Below, in pieces: positions 8,321 to 17,666 of a stretch of DNA of 64,000 nt. The notes beneath the pieces are model-generated. The model was not told where the DNA came from. It saw only the letters and a program-made list of their open reading frames with translations, and did no database searches. The stretch covers positions 806,001-870,000 of the forward strand of contig CAVYRO010000002.1 in the NCBI GenBank assembly GCA_963771005.1, given 5' to 3'. Both the position numbers and the translations under genes were made by a program. Origin of the DNA: DASQZK01 sp963771005. Lineage in GTDB: Bacteria > Bacteroidota > Bacteroidia > Bacteroidales > GCA-2748055. How positions within the stretch are numbered: position 1 is the first letter of the stretch; every line of letters starts with the position of its first letter.

Positions 8321-9343
8321 ATGCAATACAAAAACCTTGGGAATACGGGCGTTCTTGTATCTGAACTTTGCATGGGAGCGATGACCTTTGGCGGGGAGGG
8401 TTACTGGAAAGCTATCGGGCAACTGGACCAGGAAGCCGTGAACGATCTGATCAAAACCGCCCGCGATAACGGGATAAATTTTTTCGATACTGCCAATGTT
8501 TACTCCGAAGGGCGGTCGGAGGAATTATTGGGTAAAAGTTTAAAAGATCTCGGCATACCCCGGCAGGAAGTGGTAATTGCAACCAAAGTCCGCGGCAGGA
8601 TCGGACCGGGAGCAAACCAGGTAGGGCTGTCGAAGCTTCATATCAGGGATTCCGTAGATGACAGCCTGAAACGGCTGGGTACCGACCATATTGATCTTTT
8701 ATACATCCACGGAGTGGACCCCATCACTCCGCTCGAAGAAACGATGCGGGGACTGGACGAAGTGGTGCGGGCCGGGAAAGTATGTTACGCTGGTGTGAGC
8801 AATCATCCCGCATGGATGGTGGCCAAAGCCAACGGCATAGCTGAAAAAATGGGATGGGCAAAGTTTGTTGCATCCCAGAATTATTATAGCATCGCAGGAA
8901 GGGATATCGAGCGGGAGATCATCCCCATGCTCAGGAGTGAAAAAATTTCCCTCATGCCCTGGAGCCCTCTCGCAGGCGGCTTTCTGTCCGGTAAGTATAC
9001 CCGCGAAAAGGATAAGGCCGGGGACAGCCGGAGGGATGAATTTGATTTCCCCCCCGTGAATAAGGAAAAAGCCTGGGATATCATCGATATCATGATGAAA
9101 ATCGGGAAGGAACATCAGGCATCGGCCGCCCGGATCGCTCTCTCCTGGATGCTCCAAAAACCCGATGTTACAAGCATTATCATCGGTGCAAAACGAAAAG
9201 ATCAACTTGAAGACAACATTGCAGCCACGGAACTTAAACTATCGGATGATGAGATGAAACAACTCGATGAGGTAAGCGCTCTCCCGTCTGAATACCCCGG
9301 ATGGATGGTGGAGAGACAGTTGTCGGGGCGATGGCCGTCATAA
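8321..9343 (+). CDS. aldo/keto reductase
   Basis: A 340-aa NADPH-dependent oxidoreductase of the AKR superfamily. Catalytic tetrad visible: D56 (FFDTANVYSEG), Y61, K89 (IATKVRG) and H130 (LLYIHGVD). C-terminal cofactor-binding residues are in SIIIGAKRKDQLEDN. The N-terminus YKNLGNTGVLVSELCMGAMTFG is typical of the YajO/IolS-like branch. It reduces aldehydes or ketones in the cytoplasm; the substrate cannot be told. It ends 14 bp before the convergent QueA-like gene. Confidence 0.92.
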   Translation: MQYKNLGNTGVLVSELCMGAMTFGGEGYWKAIGQLDQEAVNDLIKTARDNGINFFDTANVYSEGRSEELLGKSLKDLGIPRQEVVIATKVRGRIGPGANQVGLSKLHIRDSVDDSLKRLGTDHIDLLYIHGVDPITPLEETMRGLDEVVRAGKVCYAGVSNHPAWMVAKANGIAEKMGWAKFVASQNYYSIAGRDIEREIIPMLRSEKISLMPWSPLAGGFLSGKYTREKDKAGDSRRDEFDFPPVNKEKAWDIIDIMMKIGKEHQASAARIALSWMLQKPDVTSIIIGAKRKDQLEDNIAATELKLSDDEMKQLDEVSALPSEYPGWMVERQLSGRWPS

Positions 9344-9357
9344 AGGTTTCCGGTTTT

Positions 9358-10407
9358 TCAGATGATCAGATTCAGGTCCCCGAATTCATGCCAGAGATAT
9401 TTCCTTTCGACAGCCGCACGGTATGCATTGTTAAGATAGTACGGGGAGACGAAAGCCGTAAGCATATCGAGATGACTTGCTCCCGGTTCATGCAGACCGG
9501 TAAGTAGTGCATCAACGACCTGTAATTCATGCGAGGGAGTGATGCGAAGATGGGTATAACGATGACCTGGTATAACCCCTTCGCCATTATGTACTGCGGA
9601 TTCCAGGGCTCGTACCACAGTAGTTCCGATAGCGATGACTCTTCCCCCCTTTTCCCGGGTAATATTAATTTTTTCCGCTGCAGATTCATTGATAAAATAT
9701 TCCTCTTCCGGTACGAGATGAAGGCTGTCCAGGTGGTCGTCCATATATGAACTGAGCCCTGCATGGAGGGTAATATAAGCCGTCTGTATCCCCTCCTTCA
9801 TGAGCCCGAATAAGGTTTTCCAGGTGAATGCCCTTCCCGCGCTCGGCATCTCGGATGAGCCGGGTTCACGGGCATATACGGTCTGGTAATATTCCAGGTT
9901 CCAGGGAGCCGTCACATATTCATAGCGAATGGGTTTTCCCAGTTTATAAATAAGATCGGTCAGTTCCGGCCCTTCCTTTGAAAACTTTATCTTCCACAGC
10001 CGGGGAACGCGTTCATCCCGTTTCAGAACGGTAGCAGAAAGGTCATGTTCAAAATCCACGAACATTCCCTCCCGCAGTCCGCAGACAAAAGGGTCACCCC
10101 GCCTGCACAGGAGGAGGGCAAGCCAGGTATCGTCGGGCAGATGTTCGGCAAGACGTACCTCGAGACATTTTCCGATTATCTCACCGCATCCGAGCAGTGA
10201 TGCAGGCAGGGTACGGCTGGCATTGAACACGAGCAGATCATCTTTGCGGAGGAATTCATGGATGTGGTCGAACCGCGAATGGACTATCTTACCCGTCTTC
10301 CTGTCCAGGACCATGAGCTTCACCTCATCGCGGGCAATACCGCGCCGTTCGGGTGGTTCCTTGGCATGTAGCTCTTCAGGGAGTTCAAAAGAAAAGACAG
10401 TGTCCAT
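9358..10407 (-). CDS. divergent QueA-family protein (S-adenosylmethionine:tRNA ribosyltransferase-isomerase-like)
   Basis: 349 aa, the usual QueA length, with recognisable QueA segments: DDLLVFNASRTLPASLLG, a central AGRAFTWKTLFGLMKEGIQTAYITLHAGL, IAIGTTVVRALES and VVDALLTGLHEP, ending HEFGDLNLII. Canonical QueA has GTFxPV after TLHVGAG and an HxMHxE motif; here the corresponding stretch reads GLSSYMDDHLDSLHLVPEE. The fold is likely conserved, but epoxyqueuosine formation on tRNA is uncertain. It shares an operon with an SDR gene (12 bp apart), an unusual partner for a queuosine gene. Best called a QueA paralogue. Confidence 0.75.
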   Translation of the reverse strand: MDTVFSFELPEELHAKEPPERRGIARDEVKLMVLDRKTGKIVHSRFDHIHEFLRKDDLLVFNASRTLPASLLGCGEIIGKCLEVRLAEHLPDDTWLALLLCRRGDPFVCGLREGMFVDFEHDLSATVLKRDERVPRLWKIKFSKEGPELTDLIYKLGKPIRYEYVTAPWNLEYYQTVYAREPGSSEMPSAGRAFTWKTLFGLMKEGIQTAYITLHAGLSSYMDDHLDSLHLVPEEEYFINESAAEKINITREKGGRVIAIGTTVVRALESAVHNGEGVIPGHRYTHLRITPSHELQVVDALLTGLHEPGASHLDMLTAFVSPYYLNNAYRAAVERKYLWHEFGDLNLII

Positions 10408-10419
10408 AACTTCTAAATT

Positions 10420-11181
10420 TCATAAAGTTTTACTTGACCTGACCGCATCTTTCCAGTTTTCCTGTGCCTGGAGTCGTTTACCGGTAAGACCCCTGGAATT
10501 ATCCGAAGCAAGGTAAATAAATACCTCCGTGACTTCGGCAGGGTCGGCCCATTGAACAGGATCCTCACCCGGTTCAGCCCTGCGGTGCATCAAGGTATTC
10601 ATATCACCGGGATCGACCAGGTTAACCCTTACCTGTGTATCTTCAAGTTCGGCTGCCCAGGTTTGTGACATCCCCTCCAGTCCGAATTTTGAAATTCCAT
10701 AAGCGCCCCAGCGAGGGTAACCCACGACTCCGGCATCACTGGTAACATTGATTATGGATCCGCCATGCTCGATCATAGAGGGCAGGCAGCTTCGGATCAT
10801 CAGGAAGGGCCCTGTGAGATTTGTATTCAGGACGGACTGGAAATCTTCCAGCGGGTAATCGAGAAGGTATGGCATAGGCGAGGGTCCCAGGACGGATGCA
10901 TTATTCACGAGGACATCCAGCCTTCCTCCAAAAACCTGGTTCATGGAGGCCGTAATACGCTCTACATCTTTCGGACTACCGACGTCACCTCCGATCCAGG
11001 TGACGCGGGTTTTGGGTGCTATATTCCCGATCTGAAGCGTCACTTCTTCCAGAAGATTGGTCCTTCTTGCCACCAGGACCAGGGCTGATGCTCCTTCCCG
11101 GGCAAAGGACAGGGCAAGTTCCCTGCCCAGACCTTCGGAAGCGCCTGTGATAAGTATATGTTTTCCAAGTAAATGATTCAT
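10420..11181 (-). CDS. short-chain dehydrogenase/reductase (SDR)
   Basis: 253-aa classical SDR: nucleotide-binding TGASEGLG (residues 12-19), NNAS (93-96), catalytic S148, Y161 and K165 (AYGISKFG). Cytoplasmic NAD(P)-dependent oxidoreductase, substrate unknown. First gene of a two-gene minus-strand unit with the QueA-like gene, whose start lies 12 bp beyond this stop. The sequence from the start codon to the divergent gene at 11384 is ordinary AT-rich promoter space. Confidence 0.9.
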   Translation of the reverse strand: MNHLLGKHILITGASEGLGRELALSFAREGASALVLVARRTNLLEEVTLQIGNIAPKTRVTWIGGDVGSPKDVERITASMNQVFGGRLDVLVNNASVLGPSPMPYLLDYPLEDFQSVLNTNLTGPFLMIRSCLPSMIEHGGSIINVTSDAGVVGYPRWGAYGISKFGLEGMSQTWAAELEDTQVRVNLVDPGDMNTLMHRRAEPGEDPVQWADPAEVTEVFIYLASDNSRGLTGKRLQAQENWKDAVRSSKTL

Positions 11182-11383
11182 AGAATATAAAGTTAATTGA
11201 CCGCTACGATTACTAACAAGGGAACAGGCGGATTGGTTTCTGAAGCCTGCATTTTTTGTTCTTCACTGTTCTGCATTTATCGCCCGGGTATTCCCAAATC
11301 AGGAAAAAAGTTCATAAATTGTGACGTATTACGGCAATGCCGTTGGATCTCTTAATCCCTATACCTTTTAAATTTCAGATAAA

Positions 11384-13609
11384 ATGAAAAAACACCTCCT
11401 GGTTTTGCTATCCTCTTTCGTCCTTTTTTCCAGTTTCCCGGTAAGGTCACAAACCGTGGAGCAGGACAATGGGGACAAAATTTCATTCGATGGGGAATAT
11501 TATGATTTTCGTGATTCGGCGGGCATACAGATGATCAAAATGTGGATCCCGACAGGGGTAAAAACCATAAGGGGTGTTTTCATCTCGGGTCATGGAGGGG
11601 GTGGCGGCGACAGCAGGGATTTTGCCCGTGATGAGAATATTAGGGCGTTCGCCATGCGGCTCGGTTTTGCCGTTGCAGGACTGCATAATTTTCCCGGAAG
11701 GCGTGCCTACGAGCAGGGAGCTCCGTTGTTCTTCAGGGTATTGAAAGAATTTTCCCTTATTGGAGGTCATCCGGAGATCGCAAACCTTCCTTTCGTAATG
11801 TACGGAAGCTCCAACGGGGGATCCACCACCTATGGTTTTGTAAATTACGCCCCGGAAAGAGCGATCTGTTTTCTAACGAATGTTTCTGCGGGAGGACAGC
11901 CGGAAATTCCGGTTGATGCAGCACTTGGCGTTCCGGGGATCTTTATCGTCGGTAAATTTGATGCGCTGATGCGGCAGAGGGGTATAGACAGGGCAAGAGA
12001 GATCGTCACTGAAGCACGGAAAAGGCATGCACGGTGGGCATGGGCTATGGAATTGAAAGGTCACCAGGACGGCACATCCTTCGATGTATATATGAAGCTG
12101 GTGGAACAGGCGGTGAGGACACGTTATCCGGGGAATGGAAATCCGGCTGCCGGTCCGGTCCGGCTAAAAGACATTCCGGAGGAATCGGGATGGCTTGCCG
12201 ATCCGGAAAGTTGGGACAGCGGGCTGACTTATATCGATTCCTTCAATAAGTACAAAGGGAATAAGGAAGCAGCAGGATGGCTGCTGAACAGGGATATTGC
12301 CTATGTGTACCGTAGCATGGCCACCCATCATAATCCGGTTTCCCTGAATGTTAAAGAATTTGACAGAACTTTTAACCCCCATACCGATCCGGGTACCATG
12401 TTCAGCCTTGGCGGACCGGTCACGGATCCCGGGGAAAAGATCACCCTCATGTGCAATACCGAAGCATTTCCGGATTGGGAAAAAATTGAATTTTTCGATG
12501 GTTCGGAGAAGCTGGGAGAAGTGCAAAAGGGAAATAAACCGGAAATCACCGTGATTACCGGACCTGATCAGGAGGTTTGCTGCCTCACTGCCCTGGCAAC
12601 CGCAAGTGATGGCAGCAGGCGGACATGCGCGCCAATGCATTTTTTCATCAGGGATCCGCAACTCAAGTGGAGGACGGATCTTCCCGGTCCCCGGTTTGCG
12701 GGCCGTAAAACCAATGCCGGTTCAAAAAATGTAGGCAGGGAAGTCAACTTCACGGCGCCCGATGTGAACGACAGCGTTTTGGTTGCGTACGGTCTGACCG
12801 CGGAACAGGAAGCCCAATTTTCTTCACAGGAGCATCAGATATCGGCCTTCTGGGATCTCATTGGCGAGGATTTGGACCGCATCGAAATGACCGCCAGGAA
12901 CAACGGAACCGGGAATGCCGACTTCAATCCCGTCCTTACGAATGATTGTGCCCTAACCGTTAAGGCAGCCTACGGGGCTGACGGGATCTACCTTCTTTTC
13001 CTCATCACTGACGATGATGATGTTGCCTGGCCAAACGAACTCACAGGAACCGAAAATGAGCAGTTTTATCTTGATTTTGATGCCATGGATGTCCTGATGG
13101 ATAGCCGTTCGATCAAGGATATCTCATCGCCGGAGAACAGGGGGATGATGCTCGACAGGGCGTTCGGACTAACCTTCACAACCCGTCAATACCAGGTGGC
13201 TTGCGGCACACTGAAGGAGAGGCCCTCAGGCTTTCGCCGGTCTATGCCGGAACCCTGGGATTTTAACCCCACCTTTCTCACCTTCGGGCAGGCAAGGACT
13301 GCCTATGGTACCAGCATAAAAACCCTGAGCAGAGGGTATTTTGAAAAAGCACAGGAATGGTTTGTCCCCTGGAGTGAATACGGTGGAGGTCTGCCTTCCG
13401 AACCGGACGCAGGCACCCGCCTCTGTTTCGCACCCGGTTATAATGACCGGGATGAAGGGGAACATCTGCCTCCCGGGAGGACATCGAGCGGAGGAAGCGT
13501 AAAAGCATCCGATGCTATGCGCTGGATCGGAAAAAGTGATCCATGGGGTTCCTCCAAACCTCCTTTTTCATGGGGTGAAATTGAACTCGGTCCCATGCTA
13601 CAAAAATGA
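11384..13609 (+). CDS. secreted alpha/beta-hydrolase with C-terminal CBM9-like domain
   Basis: 741 aa with an N-terminal signal peptide (MKKHLLVLLSSFVLFSSF, cleavage near SQT). Residues about 60-260 look like an alpha/beta hydrolase: oxyanion-side stretch GVFISGHGGGG, nucleophile elbow GSSNGG with S143, a possible acid in VGKFDAL, and a histidine in LKGHQDGTS. The C-terminal third (DVNDSVLVAYG, AAYGADGIYLLFLITDDD, FYLDFDAMDVL) resembles family 9-like carbohydrate-binding domains on secreted glycan enzymes. Role: probably extracellular or periplasmic esterase on a polysaccharide. It precedes the cysteine-synthase-like gene by 32 bp. Confidence 0.7.
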   Translation: MKKHLLVLLSSFVLFSSFPVRSQTVEQDNGDKISFDGEYYDFRDSAGIQMIKMWIPTGVKTIRGVFISGHGGGGGDSRDFARDENIRAFAMRLGFAVAGLHNFPGRRAYEQGAPLFFRVLKEFSLIGGHPEIANLPFVMYGSSNGGSTTYGFVNYAPERAICFLTNVSAGGQPEIPVDAALGVPGIFIVGKFDALMRQRGIDRAREIVTEARKRHARWAWAMELKGHQDGTSFDVYMKLVEQAVRTRYPGNGNPAAGPVRLKDIPEESGWLADPESWDSGLTYIDSFNKYKGNKEAAGWLLNRDIAYVYRSMATHHNPVSLNVKEFDRTFNPHTDPGTMFSLGGPVTDPGEKITLMCNTEAFPDWEKIEFFDGSEKLGEVQKGNKPEITVITGPDQEVCCLTALATASDGSRRTCAPMHFFIRDPQLKWRTDLPGPRFAGRKTNAGSKNVGREVNFTAPDVNDSVLVAYGLTAEQEAQFSSQEHQISAFWDLIGEDLDRIEMTARNNGTGNADFNPVLTNDCALTVKAAYGADGIYLLFLITDDDDVAWPNELTGTENEQFYLDFDAMDVLMDSRSIKDISSPENRGMMLDRAFGLTFTTRQYQVACGTLKERPSGFRRSMPEPWDFNPTFLTFGQARTAYGTSIKTLSRGYFEKAQEWFVPWSEYGGGLPSEPDAGTRLCFAPGYNDRDEGEHLPPGRTSSGGSVKASDAMRWIGKSDPWGSSKPPFSWGEIELGPMLQK

Positions 13610-13641
13610 TATGGATACTATTTTGTAAAAATTAACCGGAT

Positions 13642-14565
13642 ATGATCCGCAATACGCTAGATCTGATAAGAACCACCAGGCTTGTCCGGTTGGACAGGAT
13701 CACCGGCAACGGGATCAACCTTTTCGGGAAGGTGGAGTTCATGCAACCCGGCGGAAGCATGAAGGACAGGGCGGCTCTCCAGATCATTATAGATGCCTAT
13801 GCCTCGCAAAAACTGACGAGGGGACAGACCGTTGTTGAGATGACCAGCGGGAATATGGGCGCCGGGCTCGCCATCGTGTGCAGGCAGTTCGGCAACCCAT
13901 TTACTGCCGTTGTGCCGAAAGGAAACAGCCCCGAAAGAATTAAATTCCTGAAAGCCCTGGGAGCCGAAATCATCCTGACCGATCCTGTAGACGGTACAAA
14001 CGGAATGGTGACCGGGAAGGACATTGAATACGCCGCCCGGAAAGCAAGGGAAACTGCTGAAGAACTCAATGGATATTACGTCGACCAGTTCCATAATAAA
14101 TCGCCCGTTAAAGCCCATTTTGAGACAACGGGACCGGAAATATTATCTGACCTGCCGGGTACAGATGCTTTTGTAATGGCTATCGGGAGTGGCGGTACCT
14201 TTACCGGAGTTTCAAGATTTTTGAAGAGCCGGAATAAAAATATCAAATGTATCGCAGTCGAGCCGGAGCATGCAGCCATTTTAAAGACAGGTAAGGTCGA
14301 TGATCCGCGACATATCATACAGGGTACAGGATACGGCGTGGTACCTTCCCATTGGGATGGAAACCTGGCCGATGATATCATCACTGTTTCTGATGCGGAA
14401 GTGAGGGAAATGACACGGAGGATCAGTTCGGATCAGGGCCTTTATGTCGGGTATTCTTCCGGAGCGAACGTGGCGGCAGCATTGAAATTTGCAGAAACGA
14501 ACCCTGCCATAAAAAATATTGTTACCATCCTTTGTGACACGGGATTCAAATATGATGATCTTTGA
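13642..14565 (+). CDS. PLP-dependent cysteine synthase family protein
   Basis: 307 aa, fold-type II PLP enzyme. The Schiff-base lysine is K41 in PGGSMKDRAAL, the substrate loop reads TSGNMGAGLA, the phosphate-binding glycine loop is GSGGTFTGVSRFL, and the C-terminus has the YVGYSSGAN segment. These match CysK/CysM-type O-acetylserine sulfhydrylases, which make cysteine from O-acetylserine and sulfide, though related beta-synthases cannot be excluded. No cysE is visible nearby. Downstream is a repeat-filled spacer. Confidence 0.85.
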   Translation: MIRNTLDLIRTTRLVRLDRITGNGINLFGKVEFMQPGGSMKDRAALQIIIDAYASQKLTRGQTVVEMTSGNMGAGLAIVCRQFGNPFTAVVPKGNSPERIKFLKALGAEIILTDPVDGTNGMVTGKDIEYAARKARETAEELNGYYVDQFHNKSPVKAHFETTGPEILSDLPGTDAFVMAIGSGGTFTGVSRFLKSRNKNIKCIAVEPEHAAILKTGKVDDPRHIIQGTGYGVVPSHWDGNLADDIITVSDAEVREMTRRISSDQGLYVGYSSGANVAAALKFAETNPAIKNIVTILCDTGFKYDDL

Positions 14566-14689
14566 CGGACCAGGAGAAACTAAGTTTCCGGGAGGGGAAT
14601 TGAATGCCGGTAAATCGTAAACCTCATGGACCACGGAGTACGGAGTACGGATCAAACCGTGAAGTGGAAGAGGAACACGGATCTTCTGA

Positions 14690-15062
14690 AGAATTTGTTG
14701 ATTTGTTGATTTGTTGATTTGTTGAACGGAGTTCAAACCATCTGTGATAATCTGTGAAATCTGTGGTGATACTCCCCCCTAAGAATTTGGTGATTTGTTG
14801 ATTTGGTGATTTGTTGAATGGAGTTCAAACCATCTGTGATAATCTGTGAAATCTGTGGTGATACTCCCCGAAGAATTTGGTGATTTGGTGATTTGGTGAA
14901 TGGAGTTGAAACCATCTGTGATAATCTGTGAAATCTGTGGTGAAACTCCCCCCTAAGAATTTGGTGATTTGGTGATTTAGTGATTTGGTGAAGTGGAAGA
15001 GACCTCAAACCATTTCAAACCATTTCAAACCATCTTAAACCATATCAAACCATTTCAAACCT
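14690..15062. repeat. composite spacer repeats: 9-mer runs, about 110-bp units, 10-mer tail
   Basis: Between cysteine synthase and ogt, three units of roughly 85-115 bp repeat. Each has a run of ATTTGTTG/ATTTGGTGA 8-9-mers, then TGGAGTTCAAACCATCTG, then TGATAATCTGTGAAATCTG and GGTGAWACTCCCC. The spacer ends with about six 10-mers of the form TCAAACCATN (15003-15062). The same word set recurs at 35.3-36.9 kb and 47.0-47.7 kb. Small open frames across it are repeat artefacts. The preceding 14566-14689 shows no gene. Confidence 0.8.
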
Positions 15063-15080
15063 CTTTAGACGGACAGGAAC

Positions 15081-15620
15081 TTGAACAAAATAAGTATAAA
15101 ATATTATAAAAGCCCGCTGGGCGAAATCATCCTCGGCTCCTGCGAGGATAATCTCTGCCTTTGCGACTGGCGGTACAGGAATATGAGATCCGCCATCGAC
15201 GGAAGGATCTCCTCCGGACTGGAAGCCTGTTATGTTGAAGAAGAGACTCGGATCACAGAATCCGCAAGAATACAACTGGAAGAATACTTCAGTGGTGAAC
15301 GTACAATTTTTGATCTTCCGTTGCAGATGACCGGTTCTCCTTTTCAGCAAAAGGTATGGAATGAATTATTAAAAATCCCGTACGGAAAGACCTTGACTTA
15401 CCTGGGATTGTCTGTCAGGCTGGGAGATGAAAAGGCGGTCCGGGCTGTCGCTGCTGCCAACGGTGCAAATGCCCTGGCTATCATTATTCCCTGCCACCGC
15501 ATTATCGGGAGCGACGGCAGGCTTACGGGTTATGCCGGGGGATTACGTGCAAAGCGGGCATTGCTGAGGATGGAATCTAAAGATAAGGTGCCCCAACAAC
15601 TTGAAATGTTTGAATTGTAG
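15081..15620 (+). CDS. ogt: methylated-DNA--protein-cysteine methyltransferase
   Basis: 179 aa. It has the acceptor-cysteine motif IIPCHRII with C138, the helix-turn-helix DNA-binding segment FQQKVWNELLKIPYGKTLTY, and a C-terminal GYAGGLRAKRALLRMES. It removes alkyl groups from O6-alkylguanine by suicidal transfer to C138. The start is a TTG at 15081 right after the repeat spacer; the first residues (NKISIKYYKSPLGEI) fit the Ogt N-terminal domain, so this start is acceptable. Confidence 0.93.
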   Translation: MNKISIKYYKSPLGEIILGSCEDNLCLCDWRYRNMRSAIDGRISSGLEACYVEEETRITESARIQLEEYFSGERTIFDLPLQMTGSPFQQKVWNELLKIPYGKTLTYLGLSVRLGDEKAVRAVAAANGANALAIIIPCHRIIGSDGRLTGYAGGLRAKRALLRMESKDKVPQQLEMFEL

Positions 15621-15645
15621 ACCGGTCTTTGCCGACGCGTAAATA

Positions 15646-16338
15646 TCATGCAACCGGTGAATGCCGGGAGCCGGCTATGGCGATTATGTCCTTCCCTTCA
15701 ATGACCTTTTTGGCATACCCGTTAAGTGTGACTCCAATCATTGCCTGCCCCAGTTCTTCCAGGGTGCAGAATCCTCCGGGAAACAATGCACGACCGGCAG
15801 GAAACAACCAGTTCACATATTTATAAAAAGATTTGGTTCGTGTGAGTCCGGATGTCGGTTTAATAAAACCCGGACGAAAGGCAAATACCTGTCTGAAAGG
15901 TAGTTTCATAAGATCATTCTCGGTCTTTCCTTTCACCCTGGCCCACCGGCTGCGTCCTTTCTCGGTACTGTCCGTACCTGCACCCGAGACATAGCAGAAA
16001 GTCATACCGGGATTAAGCCCGCTAAGCGTTCCTGCCATATGCATTGTCAGAGTATAGGTAAGTTCAAAGTACGTTTTAGCATCCATACCTACCGATGATA
16101 CACCAAGGCAGAAGAAGCACGCATCATACCCGGAAAGCCTGTTACTGAGAGAAGAAAGATCAAAGAAATCGTTGTGGATGATCTCCTTGAGCTTAGGATG
16201 ACTTACACCACAGGATTTTCGTCCTATCACCAGGATCTCCTTAACCTCAGGATGGCCAAGGCATTCATGCAATACACCCTCCCCCACCATTCCGGTGGAC
16301 CCGGTAATTATAATTTTTAGATTTTTTTTTCTCATCGG
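15646..16338 (-). CDS. NAD(P)-binding atypical SDR / epimerase-like protein
   Basis: Starting at ATG 16338 (MRKKNLKIIITGSTGMVG), about 230 aa. The N-terminal Rossmann loop TGSTGMVGEGV, the FFCLGVSSVGMDAKTY stretch and AFRPGFIKP are typical of atypical SDRs that bind NAD(P)H without classical YxxxK. These are often annotated as NAD-dependent epimerase/dehydratase-like or oxidoreductase HTATIP2-like. The substrate is unknown. It is convergent with ogt, with 25 bp between stops. Confidence 0.8.
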   Translation of the reverse strand, partial: PMRKKNLKIIITGSTGMVGEGVLHECLGHPEVKEILVIGRKSCGVSHPKLKEIIHNDFFDLSSLSNRLSGYDACFFCLGVSSVGMDAKTYFELTYTLTMHMAGTLSGLNPGMTFCYVSGAGTDSTEKGRSRWARVKGKTENDLMKLPFRQVFAFRPGFIKPTSGLTRTKSFYKYVNWLFPAGRALFPGGFCTLEELGQAMIGVTLNGYAKKVIEGKDIIAIAGSRHSPVA

Positions 16339-16548
16339 GTATGAATTTTGGAAAACCAATCCGAAAGGCCAATTTAAGGATAATTTCTGTGTTCTTTTTA
16401 GATACCGGGAAAGAAAGAATGAAAATACATTTTCCCCTATACACCTGATTCATACTCTTTTTGACTCATTTCACAGAAACATTTTTCATTAATCCTTGTT
16501 TGTACTAAATCAAATCGCTTAGTCAGAGAAAGCTTAATTATTTCAGGT

Positions 16549-17525
16549 ATGTTCAACGTCACCCGATTGATGCTTATATTTCCGGTAATTTTGATGATTC
16601 CCGGCACCTCCTGTACCAAAAAAGACGCACATGAAACGCCCGCCGGTTTGACTTGCCATATAGCCGCTCCATTGACCGGCGATTCCATCTTAATTGGAAA
16701 TACAGTTACGATCTCGGTTGAAACCAACCAGAGCAGTGACAAAATCAGTGAGGTCAGGTTTTTTGTGGATGAAATAGGGATCAGCTCGGTCTCGAACTTC
16801 CCCTTCACCTCAGACTGGAATACCTCGGCGGCCTCAAAAGGGATCCACACGATTAAAGTCACTACCTTCGATATCTCACAACATTCATCGTCGGATGAGA
16901 TCAATGTCTATCTGAAGGAAGAGGAGAACACGGCCAGGGATTATGACGGTAACGTTTATCATGTGATCCGGATCGGAGGCCAGCAATGGATGCAGGAAAA
17001 TCTCAGGGTGACCCATTTCAGGAATGGTGAAGAGATACCCCTGGCCACCGACGACTTTACCTGGATTAATACGGCTTCCGAATACTGCTATTATGACAAT
17101 GATCAGAATATTCCCGAGATATATGGCATGCTTTATAATTTTCAGGTAGTTTCCGATTCCCGGGTCTTACCCCGGAGGGCTGGCACATCCCGACGCCCTC
17201 AGAATGGAAAGAACTCATCGATTTCCTGGGCGGATCACTGACAGCCGGGGGAAAATTAAAGGAAGAAGGTATCACACACTGGGCAAACCCGAATGCTGGA
17301 GCAACCAATGAATCGGGATTTACAGCCCTGCCTGGCGGATTCCGTAGACCACAGGGGGAATTTTCGGATCTGGGTAAGCTTGGAGGATGGTGGTCATCCA
17401 AAGAATCCGAAGTCAACATCGAGAATGCATCCTATCTTTTTATCCGGAACGAATTGACCGGTGCCTACACGGAAGAAATCACAAAAACTTACGGCCTCTC
17501 AGTGCGTTGTTTAAAGGATAAGTAA
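16549..17525 (+). pseudogene. FISUMP-domain lipoprotein interrupted by a frameshift
   Basis: N-terminal lipobox near MIPGTSC, a bacterial Ig-like segment (about residues 35-125), then a Fibrobacter succinogenes major paralogous (FISUMP) domain starting at DYDGNVYHVIRIGGQQWM and WMQENLRV. After YNFQVVSDSR the frame turns to nonsense and stops at 17241. One extra base near the CCCGGG at about 17159-17164 would restore GLTPEGWHIPTPSEWKELI and run to TAA at 17523-17525, ending LSVRCLKDK, the normal FISUMP C-terminus. So the full gene would encode about 325 aa. Surface lipoprotein; function unknown. Confidence 0.75.
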
Positions 17526-17666
17526 GAACATTCCGGCTGAATCAAGGAATTTGCCGATGTATGGGATTTCAAGGATCAGAAAGAGATTTATTTAAATCGG
17601 AATTAGAGTAGTTTTCAGCACTTTCAGTGAAAAATATCCTATATTTAGATACCTAAGCCCTCTCCA

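Noticed and set aside
14733..15008. 91-codon minus-strand frame
   Set aside because: Composed wholly of intergenic repeat words; no protein character.
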